Assembly: GCF_950295315.1 (NCBI RefSeq)
Contig: NC_080175.1
Coordinates: forward strand, 67,430,302 to 67,494,301
From: Erinaceus europaeus
Lineage: Eukaryota; Chordata; Mammalia; Eulipotyphla; Erinaceidae
DNA length: 64,000 bases
Direction of reading: 5' to 3'
The notes under the pieces were generated by a model. That model saw only the letters and a program-made list of their open reading frames with translations. It did not search any database and was not told the DNA's origin. The position numbers and the translations under genes are program-made. Of the stretch, positions 42,783 to 53,800 are shown piece by piece; position 1 is the stretch's first letter, and the number at the start of each line of letters is the position of its first letter.

Positions 42783-42925
42783 CCAAATCATTTCTTTGAG
42801 GAAATAATGGTTTATAAGGCAGTGGCTGTCACATGAGTTCAATGTCTTGTCTCCCGGTGTGATAGGTGTCTGTGCACCAAAAGTTACCTTTCCAACAAGG
42901 CCTACCCTGACCACTTTATTTAAAA
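42783..42925 (-). mobile_element. L1 3' UTR variant, antisense (tentative)
   Basis: 'aataatggtttataaggcag' and 'gtgtgataggtgtctgtgca' resemble the segment at 23.3 kb. Confidence 0.4.
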
Positions 42926-42955
42926 ACAGCAACAACAACAAATATAAAATAGAAT

Positions 42956-43240
42956 AGGGAGTTGGGCGGTAGTGCAGTGGGTTAAGTGCAAGTGGCGCAA
43001 AGCGGAAGGACCAGTGTAAGGATCCTGGTTCGAGCCCCCCGCTCCCCACTTGCGGGGGGGGGGGGGTTGCTTCACAGGCAGTGAAGCAGGTCTGCAGGTG
43101 TCTATCTTTCTCTCCCCCCTCTGTCTTCCCCTCTTCTCTCCATTTCTCTCTGTCCTATCCAACAACAACAAAATCAATAACAACAATAATAACTACAATA
43201 ATAAAACAACAAGGTCAACAAAAGGGAATAAACATTTAAA
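42956..43240 (+). mobile_element. SINE-II
   Basis: Complete sense copy with a G-run of about 13 in the middle (43055-43067), where the family has a shorter one. Confidence 0.88.
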
Positions 43241-43284
43241 AAAATAAAATAAAATATAACCTGTGACAACTGACACACACAACC

Positions 43285-43390
43285 ATAAAGAGTGAGAGGA
43301 TCCTTGAAGTTCTTCTAATCCTGATTTCTCATCTCACAGTTGAATTCTAGAGCAAGAAGTCAGATGCTCTCCCTGAGGTCAGCTGATCCA
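43285..43390 (-). mobile_element. Possible MIR, antisense
   Basis: 'gaagttcttctaatcctgat' followed by 'ctccctgaggtcagctgat' loosely follows the MIR core in this orientation. Weak. Confidence 0.4.
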
Positions 43391-44255
43391 GACACAGACA
43401 TGTCTACAGCTGTCACACAACTGAGCTCCTGCAGTTCTGCCATCTTACTTCTCCCACAACCTTCCCTATCTTGGTTGATGGCAACACCATTATCCCAGCT
43501 GTTTGGGCCTCAAACCTTGGGACCCTCTTCATTCCTTTTCTTTACACCCTCATACCTGAACTGTCAACAAGCCCCATTTACACTATTTTCAGAATAGATG
43601 GAGAACCCAACCAGCTCTGCCTCAGTCTCCAGGTTGCCTCCTCTTAGTCCCACATCACTAAAGTTGTCTCCTGTCTCTCTGTTTCTCCTCTTGCCCAGGA
43701 GTGGCTATTTTCAGTCAAGAACCAAAGTGATTCCTTTACACCCAAGTCAGTTCATGCCATACTTGCTCTTGCTCCAAATCCTGCTATAGCTTGTCCTTTC
43801 ACTCAGCTAACCCCACAGAACATTCCACTATTTGGCCTCACACAACGTCTCGACTTGAGCTCTTGTTCATGACACTCTATTCTAAATGCAGTCATCTCCT
43901 TGCTGTTCCTTGAACAAGCCAAGCATGATCCCACTTACAATGCTTCACTGGCTTCCTTTCTGAAAGTTTCTTCCTCTAAGAGTTCTCATGATTAACTCCA
44001 CCTCCTTTGTTTAAAAGACATCTTCTCTGTGAGCCTAGCATAACCTTCTTGTTGAAATATCACAAGCAACTCACTCACACACTACTTATAATTGATCTCT
44101 TATCCAGTCTTTCTTTTTCTTTCCTTTTTTTGAACACATTACCTTTTAGAAGAGTATATCAGTTACTTGTTATGTTTATCATTTCTTGTCTGTCTCTTTC
44201 TTCTCATAATGGAAGCTCCATGGACATAGAAAGGAATGTTTTTGGAATAGGTAAG
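43390..44255 (+). mobile_element. L2 (LINE2), 3' half, sense
   Basis: An ordered set of L2 landmarks: 'ccaaatcctgctatagcttg' (43774), 'caatgcttcactggcttcct' (43939), 'acatcttctctgtgagccta' (44018), 'cttataattgatctcttatc' (44086) and the closing 'aatggaagctccatggacat' (44208). All frames are broken. The C-rich composition and lack of an A-tail fit L2. Confidence 0.75.
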
Positions 44256-44620
44256 GAATTAGATTTTTTTTTTTTTTAAGAAATCAGATGGTTTCATTCT
44301 AGGAGTACACATATTTTGATCTCAGTTGTGTAATAAACTGGTTATATAGTACCTATTTCTACAGATATGCTGAACATTTCTGGGAGCTCATATACAAACA
44401 CCAGAACTAATATCACTAATATCACTAATATCTGAGGAAAAGATAAAAAGAAGTTTCGGTGAACCACAGATAAGGAAAACTTGATAAGCATTGTGTAACT
44501 TCTATGTTGTTGGAATATGTTGCCTTGAGGGTGTATTGTATGGGTAGTTGAACAGTTCTAAAGGACAATGCTAAAATCTGAAGGAGAGAAAAGAAAAAAT
44601 ATACAAAGAAAAGGAGAAAA
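44256..44620. other. Unassigned DNA
   Basis: No feature apart from a T-run at 44265 and a short tandem (atatcactaa, three units) at about 44409-44432. Confidence 0.4.
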
Positions 44621-44621
44621 G

Positions 44622-44916
44622 GGGGCCAGGTAGTGGGACACCCAGTTAAACACATATAGTACCTGCCATGCACAAGGATCCAGACAAGGACCCGAGTAGG
44701 AGCCCCTGCTTCCCACCTGCAGCGGGGACACTTCACAAGTAGTGAAGCAGATTTGTAGGTGTCTCTCTTTCTCTCTCCCTGTCTACCTCTCCCTCCCCTT
44801 TCAATTTCTTTCTGTCCTATCAAATAAAATAGAAAAAAATAATAAAGGTGGGGGGGGATGGCTGCCAGGAGCTCTAAGCCCCAGCAATAACCCTGAAGGC
44901 AAAAAAAAAAAACAAA
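44622..44916 (+). mobile_element. SINE-I with module M
   Basis: Head 'ggggccaggtagtgggacac', body, 'tcctatcaaataaaa', shortened module M and A-tail. Confidence 0.82.
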
Positions 44917-45149
44917 GTTGAAGGAGAGATTTCAGTATGCTTTTGCTACTTCACATCTTACTTAGTACTTATGAATACTAAGGACCCAGGAGTTGACCTA
45001 GGAGTCCTGTGATCTCCCACACTGAATTTAAATGTTTTACTTAATACAATATATACAATGTCAAACGGATAAGTGTTAACAAGCGTGCATGGATTCCACT
45101 CACTGCCATTTTTTAATGACTTTAAATGAAGATACTAAAGAAGCATCAG

Positions 45150-45625
45150 CATATATGTGTTTTTGTTTTTAAATCTACTAGATAAACAGAGAGAAGTCAT
45201 AAAGAAAGGGAGAGAGGGAGTTGGGCGGTAGTGCAGCGGGTTAAGCGCAGGTGGTGCAAAGCACAAAGACTGGCCTAAGGATCCCAGTTTGAGCCCCTGG
45301 CTCCCCACCTGCAGGGGGGTCGCTTCACAAGTGGTGAAGCAGGTCTGCAGGTGTCTCTCTTTTTCCATTTCTCCATTTCTCTCTGTCCTACCTCACAATG
45401 ACGACATCAATAACAACAACAATAACTACAACAATAAAACAACAAGGGCAACAAAATGGAATAAATAAATATTAAAAAAAAAAAAAGAAAGGGAGAGAAA
45501 CCTGCATCACTGCTCTACTGCTTGTGAAGCTTCCCCCTGAAAATGGGGAACGGGGGCTTGAACCCAGGTCCTTGCACATGGTGATGTGTGTGCTCAACCA
45601 GATATGCCACTGCCCAGCCTCAGCA
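45150..45625 (-). mobile_element. SINE-I hosting a SINE-II, antisense
   Basis: Tail side 45165-45207 and body/head 45486-45620 are one SINE-I. 'cagcatatat' at 45148 and 45620 is its target duplication. Confidence 0.8.
45208..45485 (+). mobile_element. SINE-II nested in SINE-I
   Basis: Complete sense copy, flanked by 'aaagaaagggagaga' on both sides. Confidence 0.9.
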
Positions 45626-45655
45626 TATATATGTTAGATAGAAGCAGAGAGGGAT

Positions 45656-46070
45656 TGCTCAACAATTTGTTTGGCTTCGTATGTAAACTCTCTTATCAGT
45701 CACCAGGTTCCAGATGTCATCAGGATGCCGGCCAGGCTTCCCTGGATTGAAGACCCCACCAATGTGTCCTGGAGCTCCGCTTCCCCAGAGCCCCACCCTA
45801 CTAGAGAAAGAGAAAGGCAGACTGGGAGTATGGACCGACCAGTCAAAGCCCATGTTCAGCGGGGAAGCAATTACAGAAGCCAGACCTTCCACCTTCTGCA
45901 ACCCACAGCGACCCTGGGTCCATGCTCCCAGAGGGATAGAGAATGGGAAAGCTATCAGGGGAGGAGGTGGGATATGGAGATTGGGTGGTGGGAATTGTGT
46001 GGAGTTGTACCTCTCCTACCCTATGGTTTTGTTAATTAATTCTTTCTTAAATAAAAAAATAAAAAAAAAA
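45656..46070 (+). mobile_element. X-element, young copy
   Basis: Flanked by 'agaagcagagag'-like duplications (45643, 46071). Very similar to the copy at 13.3 kb. A 122-codon frame (45671-46039) shares its register with other copies. Confidence 0.88.
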
Positions 46071-46082
46071 AAGAAGCAGAGA

Positions 46083-46190
46083 AGGAAAGTGATAGAGACA
46101 CAGCACCCAAGCTTCCTTCAGTGCAGTGGGGGCTGGACTGGAACCTGGGTCAAGTACATGGCAAAGAAACACACTGTCCAGGTGAGCAGA
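46083..46190 (-). mobile_element. SINE-V, antisense
   Basis: 'agcttccttcagtgcagtgg' (46109) and 'ggaacctgggtcaagtacat'. A (TCC)n run follows at 46190-46216. Confidence 0.65.
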
Positions 46191-46216
46191 TCCTCCTCCT
46201 CCTCCTCCTCCTCTTC

Positions 46217-46815
46217 CTCGTAGTCATCGTCATTCTTTTTCCTAAGTCAACTTATTTCTTGAAAGGGAAAGACTTCCATCTCAATAAATGGCTCTGAAGC
46301 CCTTTCTGAGAGATTCCAACAGAACCCAGTCTGTCCAGAGAGAGTGAAATAATCAGAGAAAGGTCTCAGCTTGGCTGCCCTAGTGGAAAATGTTCTTGTG
46401 CCCTAACAGTGAAGGAATCTCTGTGTGCTCCTCTCCACAGCCTGCCTGCCACTCATTTCCTATTTTCCCTCTGCTTATCTGTGCCAGAAAGCCCTTCCTA
46501 TCCTTTCTCTTCTCCCACCCCCACCACATGCTCAGCACTCAGCTTCTGGGACTTCACAAAGCTTCTTTCAAGGAGCTGTCTCTGCTCCTCTTTGCCATTT
46601 CTCAATTTGGTGGGGCTGTCTTCCTCTAGAAGTTGGTCTAGACTGGCTTACAGGAGGACCTTGTCCCTCTACCCAGGCCACCATGGCTGGCGCAGAGTTG
46701 GACCTGTGGTATTGGGCTTCTCACAAGCCAAATATCCAGCATGAGCATGGCTGGGCCTTCCCAGCAATTCTCAGTCACCCACCAAGTCCAAGAGTTCAAC
46801 TCAAGTCTCACACTC
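46217..46815. other. Unassigned DNA
   Basis: No repeat recognised. Overlapping plus-strand frames (46390-46823, up to 132 codons) show no known domain and no conserved splice context. Confidence 0.4.
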
Positions 46816-46817
46816 TT

Positions 46818-47328
46818 TTTTAAAAAAATTTTTATTTACTTATTATTTATTAAATAGAGATATAAATTGAGAGAAGAGAGGGAGATAAAAATGGAGAGAG
46901 AGGGAGTCAGGCGATAGTGCAGCGTGTTAAGCGCACGTGGCACGAAGTAAGGATCCCGATTCGAGCCTCTGGCTCCCCACTTGCAGGGGAGTCACTTCAC
47001 AGGCAGTGAAGCAGGTCTGCAGGTGTCTATCTTTCTCTCCCCCTCTCTGTCTTTCCCTCCTCTCTTCATTTCTCTCTGCCCTATCTAACAACAATGACTT
47101 CAATAACAATAATAATAATAACTACAACAACAATAAAAAACAACAAAAGGGAAAGGAAAGAAATAAAGAAAGAAGTCATTTTAAAAAAAAAAAGAGGGAG
47201 AGAGACAGACACCTGCAGCACTGTTTCACTTCTCATGGAGCTTCCCCCTGCAGGTGAGGACTACGGACTTAAACCCAGGTCATTGTGCACAGTAATGTGT
47301 GTGTTCAATGGGGTGCAACACCGCCTGG
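46818..47328 (-). mobile_element. SINE-I hosting a SINE-II, antisense
   Basis: Tail side 46820-46900 and body/head 47193-47328 form one SINE-I. Confidence 0.8.
46902..47192 (+). mobile_element. SINE-II nested in SINE-I
   Basis: Complete sense copy inserted in the GA-rich body, the same relative place and orientation as the pair at 45.2 kb. Confidence 0.88.
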
Positions 47329-47581
47329 CACCAAGTCTGATGTTCTTTACCCAGAGACACCACCACTCAGCACAAGCCATGGGCTCTATCTGCTAGAAAC
47401 AGCCTATACTCCAGTCACCTGCTGTAGCCTCAAGCTCCTGACCAGCCTTGACCTACAGCTTCCTTCTCAAACTTCCAGTGCCTGCCACAAGCTCAGAGTA
47501 CAGTCTGTGCTTCCAATCACCTGGCTACAGGGCCAACATTCCCAGGTCACACACCTCAGGTCCACTTAACTTGCTAGAGCA

Positions 47582-48010
47582 GGAGCCAGGTAGTAGCACA
47601 CCTGGTTGAACACACATGTTACCATGTGCAAGAACCTGAGTCCAAGATCCCAATCCCCACCTGCTGGGGGGAAAGCTTCACAAGTAGTGAAACTGGGATA
47701 CTGGTATCCCTCTGTCTTTGTCTTTCTCTCAATCCCCCTTTTCTCCTGATTTCTTTTTTTTTTAATATTTTTATTTATTATTGGATGGAGGCAGAGAGAA
47801 ATTGAGAGGAGAGGAGGATATAGAGAGGGAAAGAGACACCTGTAACCCCCCAGCTTTACCACTTGTGAAGCTTTCCCTCTGCAGGTGGGGACCAGGGGCT
47901 TGAACCCAGGTCCTTTCTCACTGTAATGTGAGCACTTAACCAGGTGTGCCACCTCCTGCCCCACCTTGATTTCTTTCTGTTATAGCAAATATAAAATAAT
48001 AATAATAATT
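47582..48010 (+). mobile_element. SINE-I hosting an opposite SINE-I
   Basis: Head and body 47582-47753 continue at 47965 ('ttgatttctttctgttatag') to an (AAT)n tail. Confidence 0.82.
47754..47964 (-). mobile_element. SINE-I nested head-to-head, antisense
   Basis: Complete antisense copy; flanks 'tgatttct' / 'tgatttct'. With its host it makes an inverted SINE pair with almost no spacer, able to fold into an RNA hairpin if transcribed. Confidence 0.85.
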
Positions 48011-48011
48011 A

Positions 48012-48127
48012 GGACAGGGGAGATAGCATAGTGGTTATGCAAATAGACTCATGGCTGAGGCTCCCAGGTTCAATCCCCTGTACCACCATAAGCCAGAGCT
48101 GAGCAGTGCATTGGTTAGAAATAAATA
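48012..48127 (+). mobile_element. SINE-III
   Basis: 'gatagcatagtggttatgca' to 'cagagctgagcagtgcattg'; an internal block of ~12 bases is missing. Confidence 0.83.
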
Positions 48128-48465
48128 GGGGGCATGGTGGTAGTGCAGTGGGTTAAGCACACATGGCGCAAAGCTCAAGAACTGGCCAAGGATCCTGGTT
48201 TGAGCCCCCAGTTTCCCACCTGCAGGGAGTTCACTTCACGGACAGTGAAACAGGTCTGCAGGTGTCTAGCTTTCTCTTCCCCGATCTGTCTTCCCTTTTC
48301 TCTTGATTTCTCTCTGTCCTATCCAGCAGCAACAACAATGGCAACAAGGGCAACAAGGGCGACAAAAATGGGAAAAATGGCCTCCAGCAGCAGTGGATTT
48401 GTAATGCAGGCACCAAGCACCAGCACTAACCCTGGAAGTAAAAATAAATAAATAAATAAATAAAT
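48128..48465 (+). mobile_element. SINE-II with module M
   Basis: Full length with shortened CAA-rich part, complete module M and (AAAT)n tail. Confidence 0.85.
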
Positions 48466-48469
48466 GCTT

Positions 48470-48555
48470 GAAAATAACAACCAGGAGTGTGAATTTTTCA
48501 TGCAGGCAATGATAGTCCTGGTGGCAATTAAAAAAATTATTATTATTATTATTCT
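48470..48555 (+). mobile_element. Extra module-M fragment
   Basis: 'aggagtgtgaatttttcatg' through 'gtcctggtggcaatt' is a diverged module M with its own A/(TTA)n tail, lacking any SINE body. Confidence 0.6.
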
Positions 48556-49526
48556 AGTGCAGTCCACAGAACTCTGGAAGTCCTTTTTCTCATCAGGATG
48601 CTAATCTATTAGCAAGGATACTAAAGAATATTAACCAACTTCCATCCAGCCAGAAGAGTTGCACAGAGCATGGCATGGGGGACAGGCACAAAGATTCTAT
48701 TTCCCTTCCTCGATACCTTTCCAAATCTTCATGTTCACTGTCCAGAATTTCTCTGAAGCACCTGCCTCCAGGTCTCTATGGAGACCCCACTACATAGGTC
48801 CGATCAAGCCAATCATTGGCTACTGGGATGACACTCCAACACCAGCCCCTCTCGTGCTCGCTTCAGCAGCACATACACCAACACCAGCCCCTCTCCTCTC
48901 CCTAGACATCAGCTGGTCATGGGTGGAGGTTCTACCCACTATTTACTTTGGTTTCCCTGGTAACCAGCCCTCATACATAAGTGTTTTCCTTCAATAACAC
49001 AGCAAAGGTACCTTTAACACTGAGGAAAGTCTAAGGCTTTTGTAAGGGATGTGAGAGAGGATTTATAAAGAGCAGAGATGGACTAGAAATACAAGCTGGT
49101 CAATCGTTCTGGGAAAGAGCCACTCCCCAACTCTCTCTCAGGGTCAACTGGAAAAAATTTCTTCTTTTCCTGGAAAAACGATAGGGAGACTGGAGTTGTA
49201 GAATCACTGCAGACAGTGCATTGCCAGAAGAGGAGCCAGCTGGAGAAGAAAGGCCCCATTACCTCTCACTCCCTGCATGGACTTGGGTCATCTGGTACAA
49301 AGCTATCTCCTCAAGTAATGGGCATAGTTATTTTTTGAAATTAGTAAAATGATAACATTGAATACTTTCCGTGGAGCACATGGCAAAGCACCACTTGATC
49401 TAAATTCAAGAAACTCTGCCCTTAATATTTAGAAAGGAATATTTTCTCCCATTTGCACTAGTATAAGGAAATTGATTACATCTATTCTTATAAAATGTTT
49501 TGATTTTTTTCTATATTGTATTATTT
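48556..49526. other. Repeat-poor segment
   Basis: No repeat family recognised except the small U6 insertion at 48854. The 112-codon frame 48659-48997 spans that insertion and shows no known domain. Confidence 0.45.
48854..48877 (+). pseudogene. U6 snRNA retrocopy limited to the first ~24 nt
   Basis: gtgctcgcttcagcagcaca and the next four bases match the 5' end of U6 snRNA with two substitutions (G to A at position 12, T to C at 23). It is bounded on both sides by a perfect 18-bp duplication ccaacaccagcccctctc (48836-48853 and 48878-48895), the mark of L1-type insertion. It has no A-tail. It is far too short to be functional: the Sm-like and U4-pairing regions are absent. Confidence 0.85.
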
Positions 49527-49881
49527 AAAAAAATTTTATTAGTGATTTAATAATAATTAACAAGATTGTGGGATAAGAGGGGTACAATTCTATGCAATTC
49601 CCATCACTAAAGTATCCTATCCCCTCCATTGGAAGCTTCCCTATTCTTTATCTCTCTGGAAATACGGACCAAAATTTTTTATGAGGTGCAGGAGGTGGAA
49701 GTTCTGGCTTCTGTAACTGTTTCTCCACTAGACATGGATGTTGACAGGCTGATCCATACCCTCCAGCCTGTCTCTATCTTTCCCTAGTGGGATAAGTCTC
49801 TGAGAAGGTGAGGTCCCAGGACACACAGATGAGGTTGTCTGCCCAGGGAAGTCAGAATGGCATCATGGTAGCATCTGCAAA
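49527..49881 (-). mobile_element. X-element, older, antisense
   Basis: Starts with T-rich tail complement, then 'attgtgggataagaggggta' (49564), 'cttctgtaactgtttctcca' (49708) and 'tgcccagggaagtcagaatg' (49840). Confidence 0.82.
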
Positions 49882-50497
49882 GGAGCGTTTAATTTTTATA
49901 AGCAAATAAAAGTTAGGTTTCAAACTTCCACAATCTATTTCTTAATAGTGTGCTATTTTTTTAAATTACGGAAGCTGGGTCTGAATAGCAATGCCATTAC
50001 CCCATGTCCCAACTTGTTAGATTCAGCTAAAGCAATGCCTGTGGAGAAATGTTCTGACTTACATGACTGTTAGATTGTGAGTCAATCAGCAAAGTCTTTT
50101 CATTACTTCTGAAATGATTTAGGATATGCCTAAATACAGAATCAAAACATCCTTTTTTTGAATGTAGCATACTGAAAAGTACAATAATATAAGGGAAAAA
50201 ATTGATCTTCTGTGGTAAAAGATCATATGTGAGTGAGATCCATACTACTAAAATTATAATGCTTATCATCTGACATCCCCAACAATAATAAAAATAGACC
50301 ACAGTTTTGGCACAGTCTCACCATTGGCATTCTACATTCGAAGAATAGATAAGACAGCAGGGAAGTAGTATATACTCTCTAATGAAGAGACTGTAGGCAA
50401 AGGCAGACCTAAGGATAAGGGTACTAGAGCATAATAGACTTCAGGACCTCTTCCCACCTGGGTGTGCTGACAGGGCTTAGGTAAGAAGCACAGCTTG
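49882..50497. other. AT-rich unassigned DNA
   Basis: No feature recognised; minus-strand frame 50027-50302 is without known motifs. Confidence 0.4.
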
Positions 50498-50622
50498 GGG
50501 GGGGGGGCAGGTGATGGTGCACCTGGTTAAGTGCACACATTACAGTGCACAAGGACCCAGGTTCAAGCCCCTGGCCCCCACCTGCAGGGGGAAAGCTTCA
50601 TGAGTGGTGAAGCAGGGCTGCA

Positions 50623-50658
<36 letters not shown>

Positions 50659-50692
50659 ATAATAAGTAGATAAAGATTAAAAATAAAAAGAG
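50498..50692 (+). mobile_element. SINE-I with (TC)n body
   Basis: G-run then 'caggtgatggtgcacctggt', B-box 'ggttcaagcccc', middle; the body is reduced to (TC)n. Confidence 0.85.
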
Positions 50693-50704
50693 AAGCACAG
50701 TTGG

Positions 50705-50833
50705 AGAATCCACCATATGATATATATGAAGAATTCCTGGAGAACGAATACCCCATGCATTGCTAGGAATCAAACCCAGGGCCACACATCTACAAGCCCT
50801 GCACTCTACCTCTTGGACTACTTCCCCAGCCAT
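50705..50833 (-). mobile_element. Other tRNA-like SINE, antisense
   Basis: Minus strand reads 'ggctggggaagtagtccaag' and 'gggtttgattcctagcaatg', a tRNA-like head with B-box, not clearly one of the main families here. Confidence 0.55.
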
Positions 50834-51019
50834 GTCAGCTGTGCTTCTAATGAACTCTATCACAAGCCAGGTGGGAAGAGAGCCTGTTCATGAAATCTTG
50901 TGTGTCAGGCCAACCTTTAGGGGCACAAGAGAGAGGAGTACTTGGAGAGCAACAGCAGTTTAGAATTAGAAAGAAAAGAAATGCAATTGTTATCTTCTCA
51001 AAGGAATGCTCTGAACTGG

Positions 51020-51257
51020 TTTAAAACTTTATCTTATTTATTTTGGTAGAGCCTGGATCATAATTATATGTGTGTGTTTGGCTCCCCCACTCCCTGCTGA
51101 TGAGAGAGAGAGAGAGAGGACATACAGAGAGAAGGAGAGGGATAGAGAGCTTCCCCAGGATGATGGCATTGGCACATGGGGGCAAGTGTTTGAGCCTGGC
51201 TTGTGCAGGGCAAGGCACATTCTTACTCAGTGAGAGCTCTCTCTGGCCCCTGGCTTA
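51020..51257 (-). mobile_element. SINE-VI, antisense
   Basis: GA-rich centre (51100-51117) and right end 'ttactcagtgagagctctct'; B-box-like 'gtttgagcctgg' at 51188. Confidence 0.6.
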
Positions 51258-51722
51258 CTGATTTTTTCATATAGCAAAGCCAAGATATACTTTGGAAGAT
51301 AGTAGCTTACATCTAAACATTTCAGCACTGGTAGCTCATGTAGTTCATACTTTTGCAGGCTGTGCTCCACGGAGAGGCAGGTGCAGACACAGGATTAGCA
51401 AGGCAAGGTGTTTATGGGGAGAATTGGCTGTGAACCAGAAGAGGAGCTAGAGCATGTGGAGGTAAGTGGAATCCCGGATTCTAGCTGCATACCAGTGAAA
51501 GGAGAGGTGGAAGGAAAGAAAGTTGGGTGGAAAGTGGCTCGTGTGACTAGCTCTGTTCTAACACAATTTGGGACAGGTCAGTGTAAGGTGTTTGAGCCAA
51601 AGCCATTCACTATAGTTCCTACAGAATTGAGCCTGCCCTAGTTCACAGTAGATTCATTCATTCACACTCAGCCTGGAGAAAAGGGAGACTATGGCAGGGA
51701 CAGTGCAGGATTCTGCACTTAA
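51258..51722. other. Unassigned DNA
   Basis: No feature recognised. Confidence 0.4.
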
Positions 51723-52254
51723 TCTTTTAAGAAGACCCCATACTGGTTTCCACAGAGGCTGAGCTCATTCACATCCTCACCAAGCTTATGCAAAGGTTGC
51801 TTTTTCTCCACATCCTCTCCAGCACTTGTTACCATGTGTCCTAGTTGCTAAAGGTTGAGCGCACAGGCATCACTTCCCTGACAAGCTTTCCAATGTAAAT
51901 CAGTGACCATGAGCATTTTTCTTATATATCTATCATGCTGGTCATCTGTATGTTTTCTTCAATGGAGTATTTGTTCAGTTCTTCTCCTCACTTTTGATGG
52001 GGTTCTTTCTTGTTGTTGTTGCTGTTGAGTTTTATGGGTATTAACCCATTATCTGTTGTGTGGTATGTGTATTATTTCTTCCCATTTGATGGGATACCTT
52101 TGTGATAATTTCTTTCGCTGTGCACTTTTTATGATGCAATCCTACTTGTTTGTCTTTGCTTTAGTTTCCCTGTCATCAGAATCTAGTTGCCAGAGACATT
52201 CCTATGTCCAATAGCATGGTGTTCTGCCTATATTTTCTTCCCAGTATCTTATGA

Positions 52255-52377
52255 TTTCCAATAAGAGGGAGGGAGAACCAGAGCATCACTCTGGCATATG
52301 CGGTGCTGGGGATCTAACTCATGACCTGATGTCTGCCAATCTAGCATTTTAGTTTCTATGCCACCTCTTGGGCCACC
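52255..52377 (-). mobile_element. SINE-IV, diverged, antisense
   Basis: 'catcactctggcatatgcgg' and 'ctatgccacctcttgggcca' within the L1. Confidence 0.7.
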
Positions 52378-52424
52378 ATCTTCTCGTTCTTTTAGAAGTG
52401 ATTTATGATTTTTGATATACAAAT

Positions 52425-52480
52425 CCCTACAGGAGCAAAGCTTCATGAATGGTAAAGCAGGGCTGCAGATGTCTCTTGGT
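52425..52480 (+). mobile_element. SINE-I fragment
   Basis: Only 'gcttcatgaatggtaaagca' and 'gggctgcagatgtctct' remain; neither head nor tail. Confidence 0.55.
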
Positions 52481-52484
52481 CTTG

Positions 52485-52770
52485 TGGAATATGACACTTA
52501 GTGATGAGCAGATGTTAAAGCATCCTTTAATCTGAAGGATAAGCCCTATTTGATCATGCAATGTTATTTTAGAATTTGCTGCTGCACTCAAGTTGCTGAT
52601 ATTTTGTTGAAAGCTGTTACATCTCTATTCATGAGGGATATTGAGCTGTAGTGTTCTTTTCTTATAATTTCTTAACCTGGCTATGATGAGTTGACCTCAG
52701 AAATGAGTTTTTGATTGTTCACACCTTCTTCAATTTTTTTGGAAGAGGTTCAGAGAGTTGAATATTAATT
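52485..52770 (-). repeat. Inverted repeat arm 1 (donor)
   Basis: 286 bp within the antisense L1. The L1 match appears to continue beyond both ends, so this is the original. It pairs with 55412-55697 with no gaps and about 7 differences (counted by eye, ~97.5% identity). Confidence 0.85.
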
Positions 52771-52942
52771 TTTTTTTGTGAAATTCACAAACAACTGGTC
52801 CTATACTTTTCCTCTTGGAATAATTTTGATCACTGGTTCTTTACTCATCATGGAATGGCTTAAATTTTCTGTTTCCTCATGATTCTATCTTGGTAGTTTA
52901 TATTTTTCTAAGAATGTGTCTATTTCTTCTACTTTTCAAAAA

Positions 52943-53128
52943 ATCTATTTTATTCATTAGATATGAAAGAACTTCATGAGACACACAGAGAGAAAGAAGG
53001 AAAGAGAGAGAGAGAGAGAGACAGAGACCAAATTATCACTCAGGCATATACGGTGCTGGAGATCAAACTGGGAACCAGAGAACCTCAGGCAAGTAAGTCC
53101 AGTGCTCTACCAGCTACACCATCAGCCA
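52943..53128 (-). mobile_element. SINE-IV-like with (GA)n, antisense
   Basis: 'tatcactcaggcatatacgg' and B-box complement 'gagatcaaactgggaaccag'; GA run 53003-53021. Confidence 0.65.
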
Positions 53129-53506
53129 TTTCTTCTCTTCTGCCCAATTTGTTGATGTATATACGTGGGTCTGGTAGTTTCTGATTTTGTAATTTCTATG
53201 ATAACAGTTGTAATTGCTCTTCTTTGATTTCTAATTGTATTTCAGATTCTCTTGTTTCTTGATTTTGCTAAAACAGTTTGCTGACTCTGTCTTTAAAAAA
53301 AAATACAGCTTCCGGCTTCATTGACATTTTCTATTGTTTTGTTTTGTTTTTTTCCTGGTGTCAGTTCCATTTATTTCTGATCTGGTTTTTATTATTTCCT
53401 TTCTTTGATTACTTTAGGCTTAGTTCTTTGTCTCAAGGTATAATTTACTTCCATACATGATTGTTCTGCCCATTATTGGGATTTGGATAGGAAAGAATAT
53501 TAAAAA

Positions 53507-53800
53507 TGTGAGTCAGGCGGTAGCACAGCAGGTTAAGCGCACATGGGGCGAAGCACAAGGGCCAGTTTAAGGATCCCAGTTAGAGCCCTGGGCTCCCCAC
53601 CTGCAGGGGAGTCACTTCACAGGCGGTGAAGCGGGTCTGTAGGTGTCTATCTTTCTCTCTCTCCCCCTTTCTGTCCTCCCCTGCTCTCTCCAATTCTCTC
53701 TGTCCTATCTAACAACGACATCAATAATAACAATAACTACAACAACAATAAATAAAAAACAACAAGGGCAACAAAAGGGAAATATATATATATATATATA
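53507..53800 (+). mobile_element. SINE-II
   Basis: Complete sense copy, (TA)n at the very end (53784-53800). Confidence 0.88.

Larger units (their letters stand above)
51725..53505 (-). mobile_element. Fossil L1 ORF2, antisense, with nested SINEs
   Basis: Antisense L1 blocks in order: 'ctccacatcctctccagcac' (51808), 'ttttatgggtattaacccat' (52031), 'ccctatttgatcatgc' (about 52544), 'tctatttcttctacttttca' (52919), 'tttgttgatgtatatacgtg' (53149). Frames are broken. The 52485-52770 part is duplicated in inverted form at 55.4 kb. Confidence 0.72.

Noticed and set aside
43340..43789. Frames of 85 and 63 codons
   Set aside because: They lie in L2 sequence, which is C-rich and stop-poor on this strand.
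46390..46823. Three overlapping plus-strand frames up to 132 codons
   Set aside because: Three frames open together is a composition effect; no recognisable protein.
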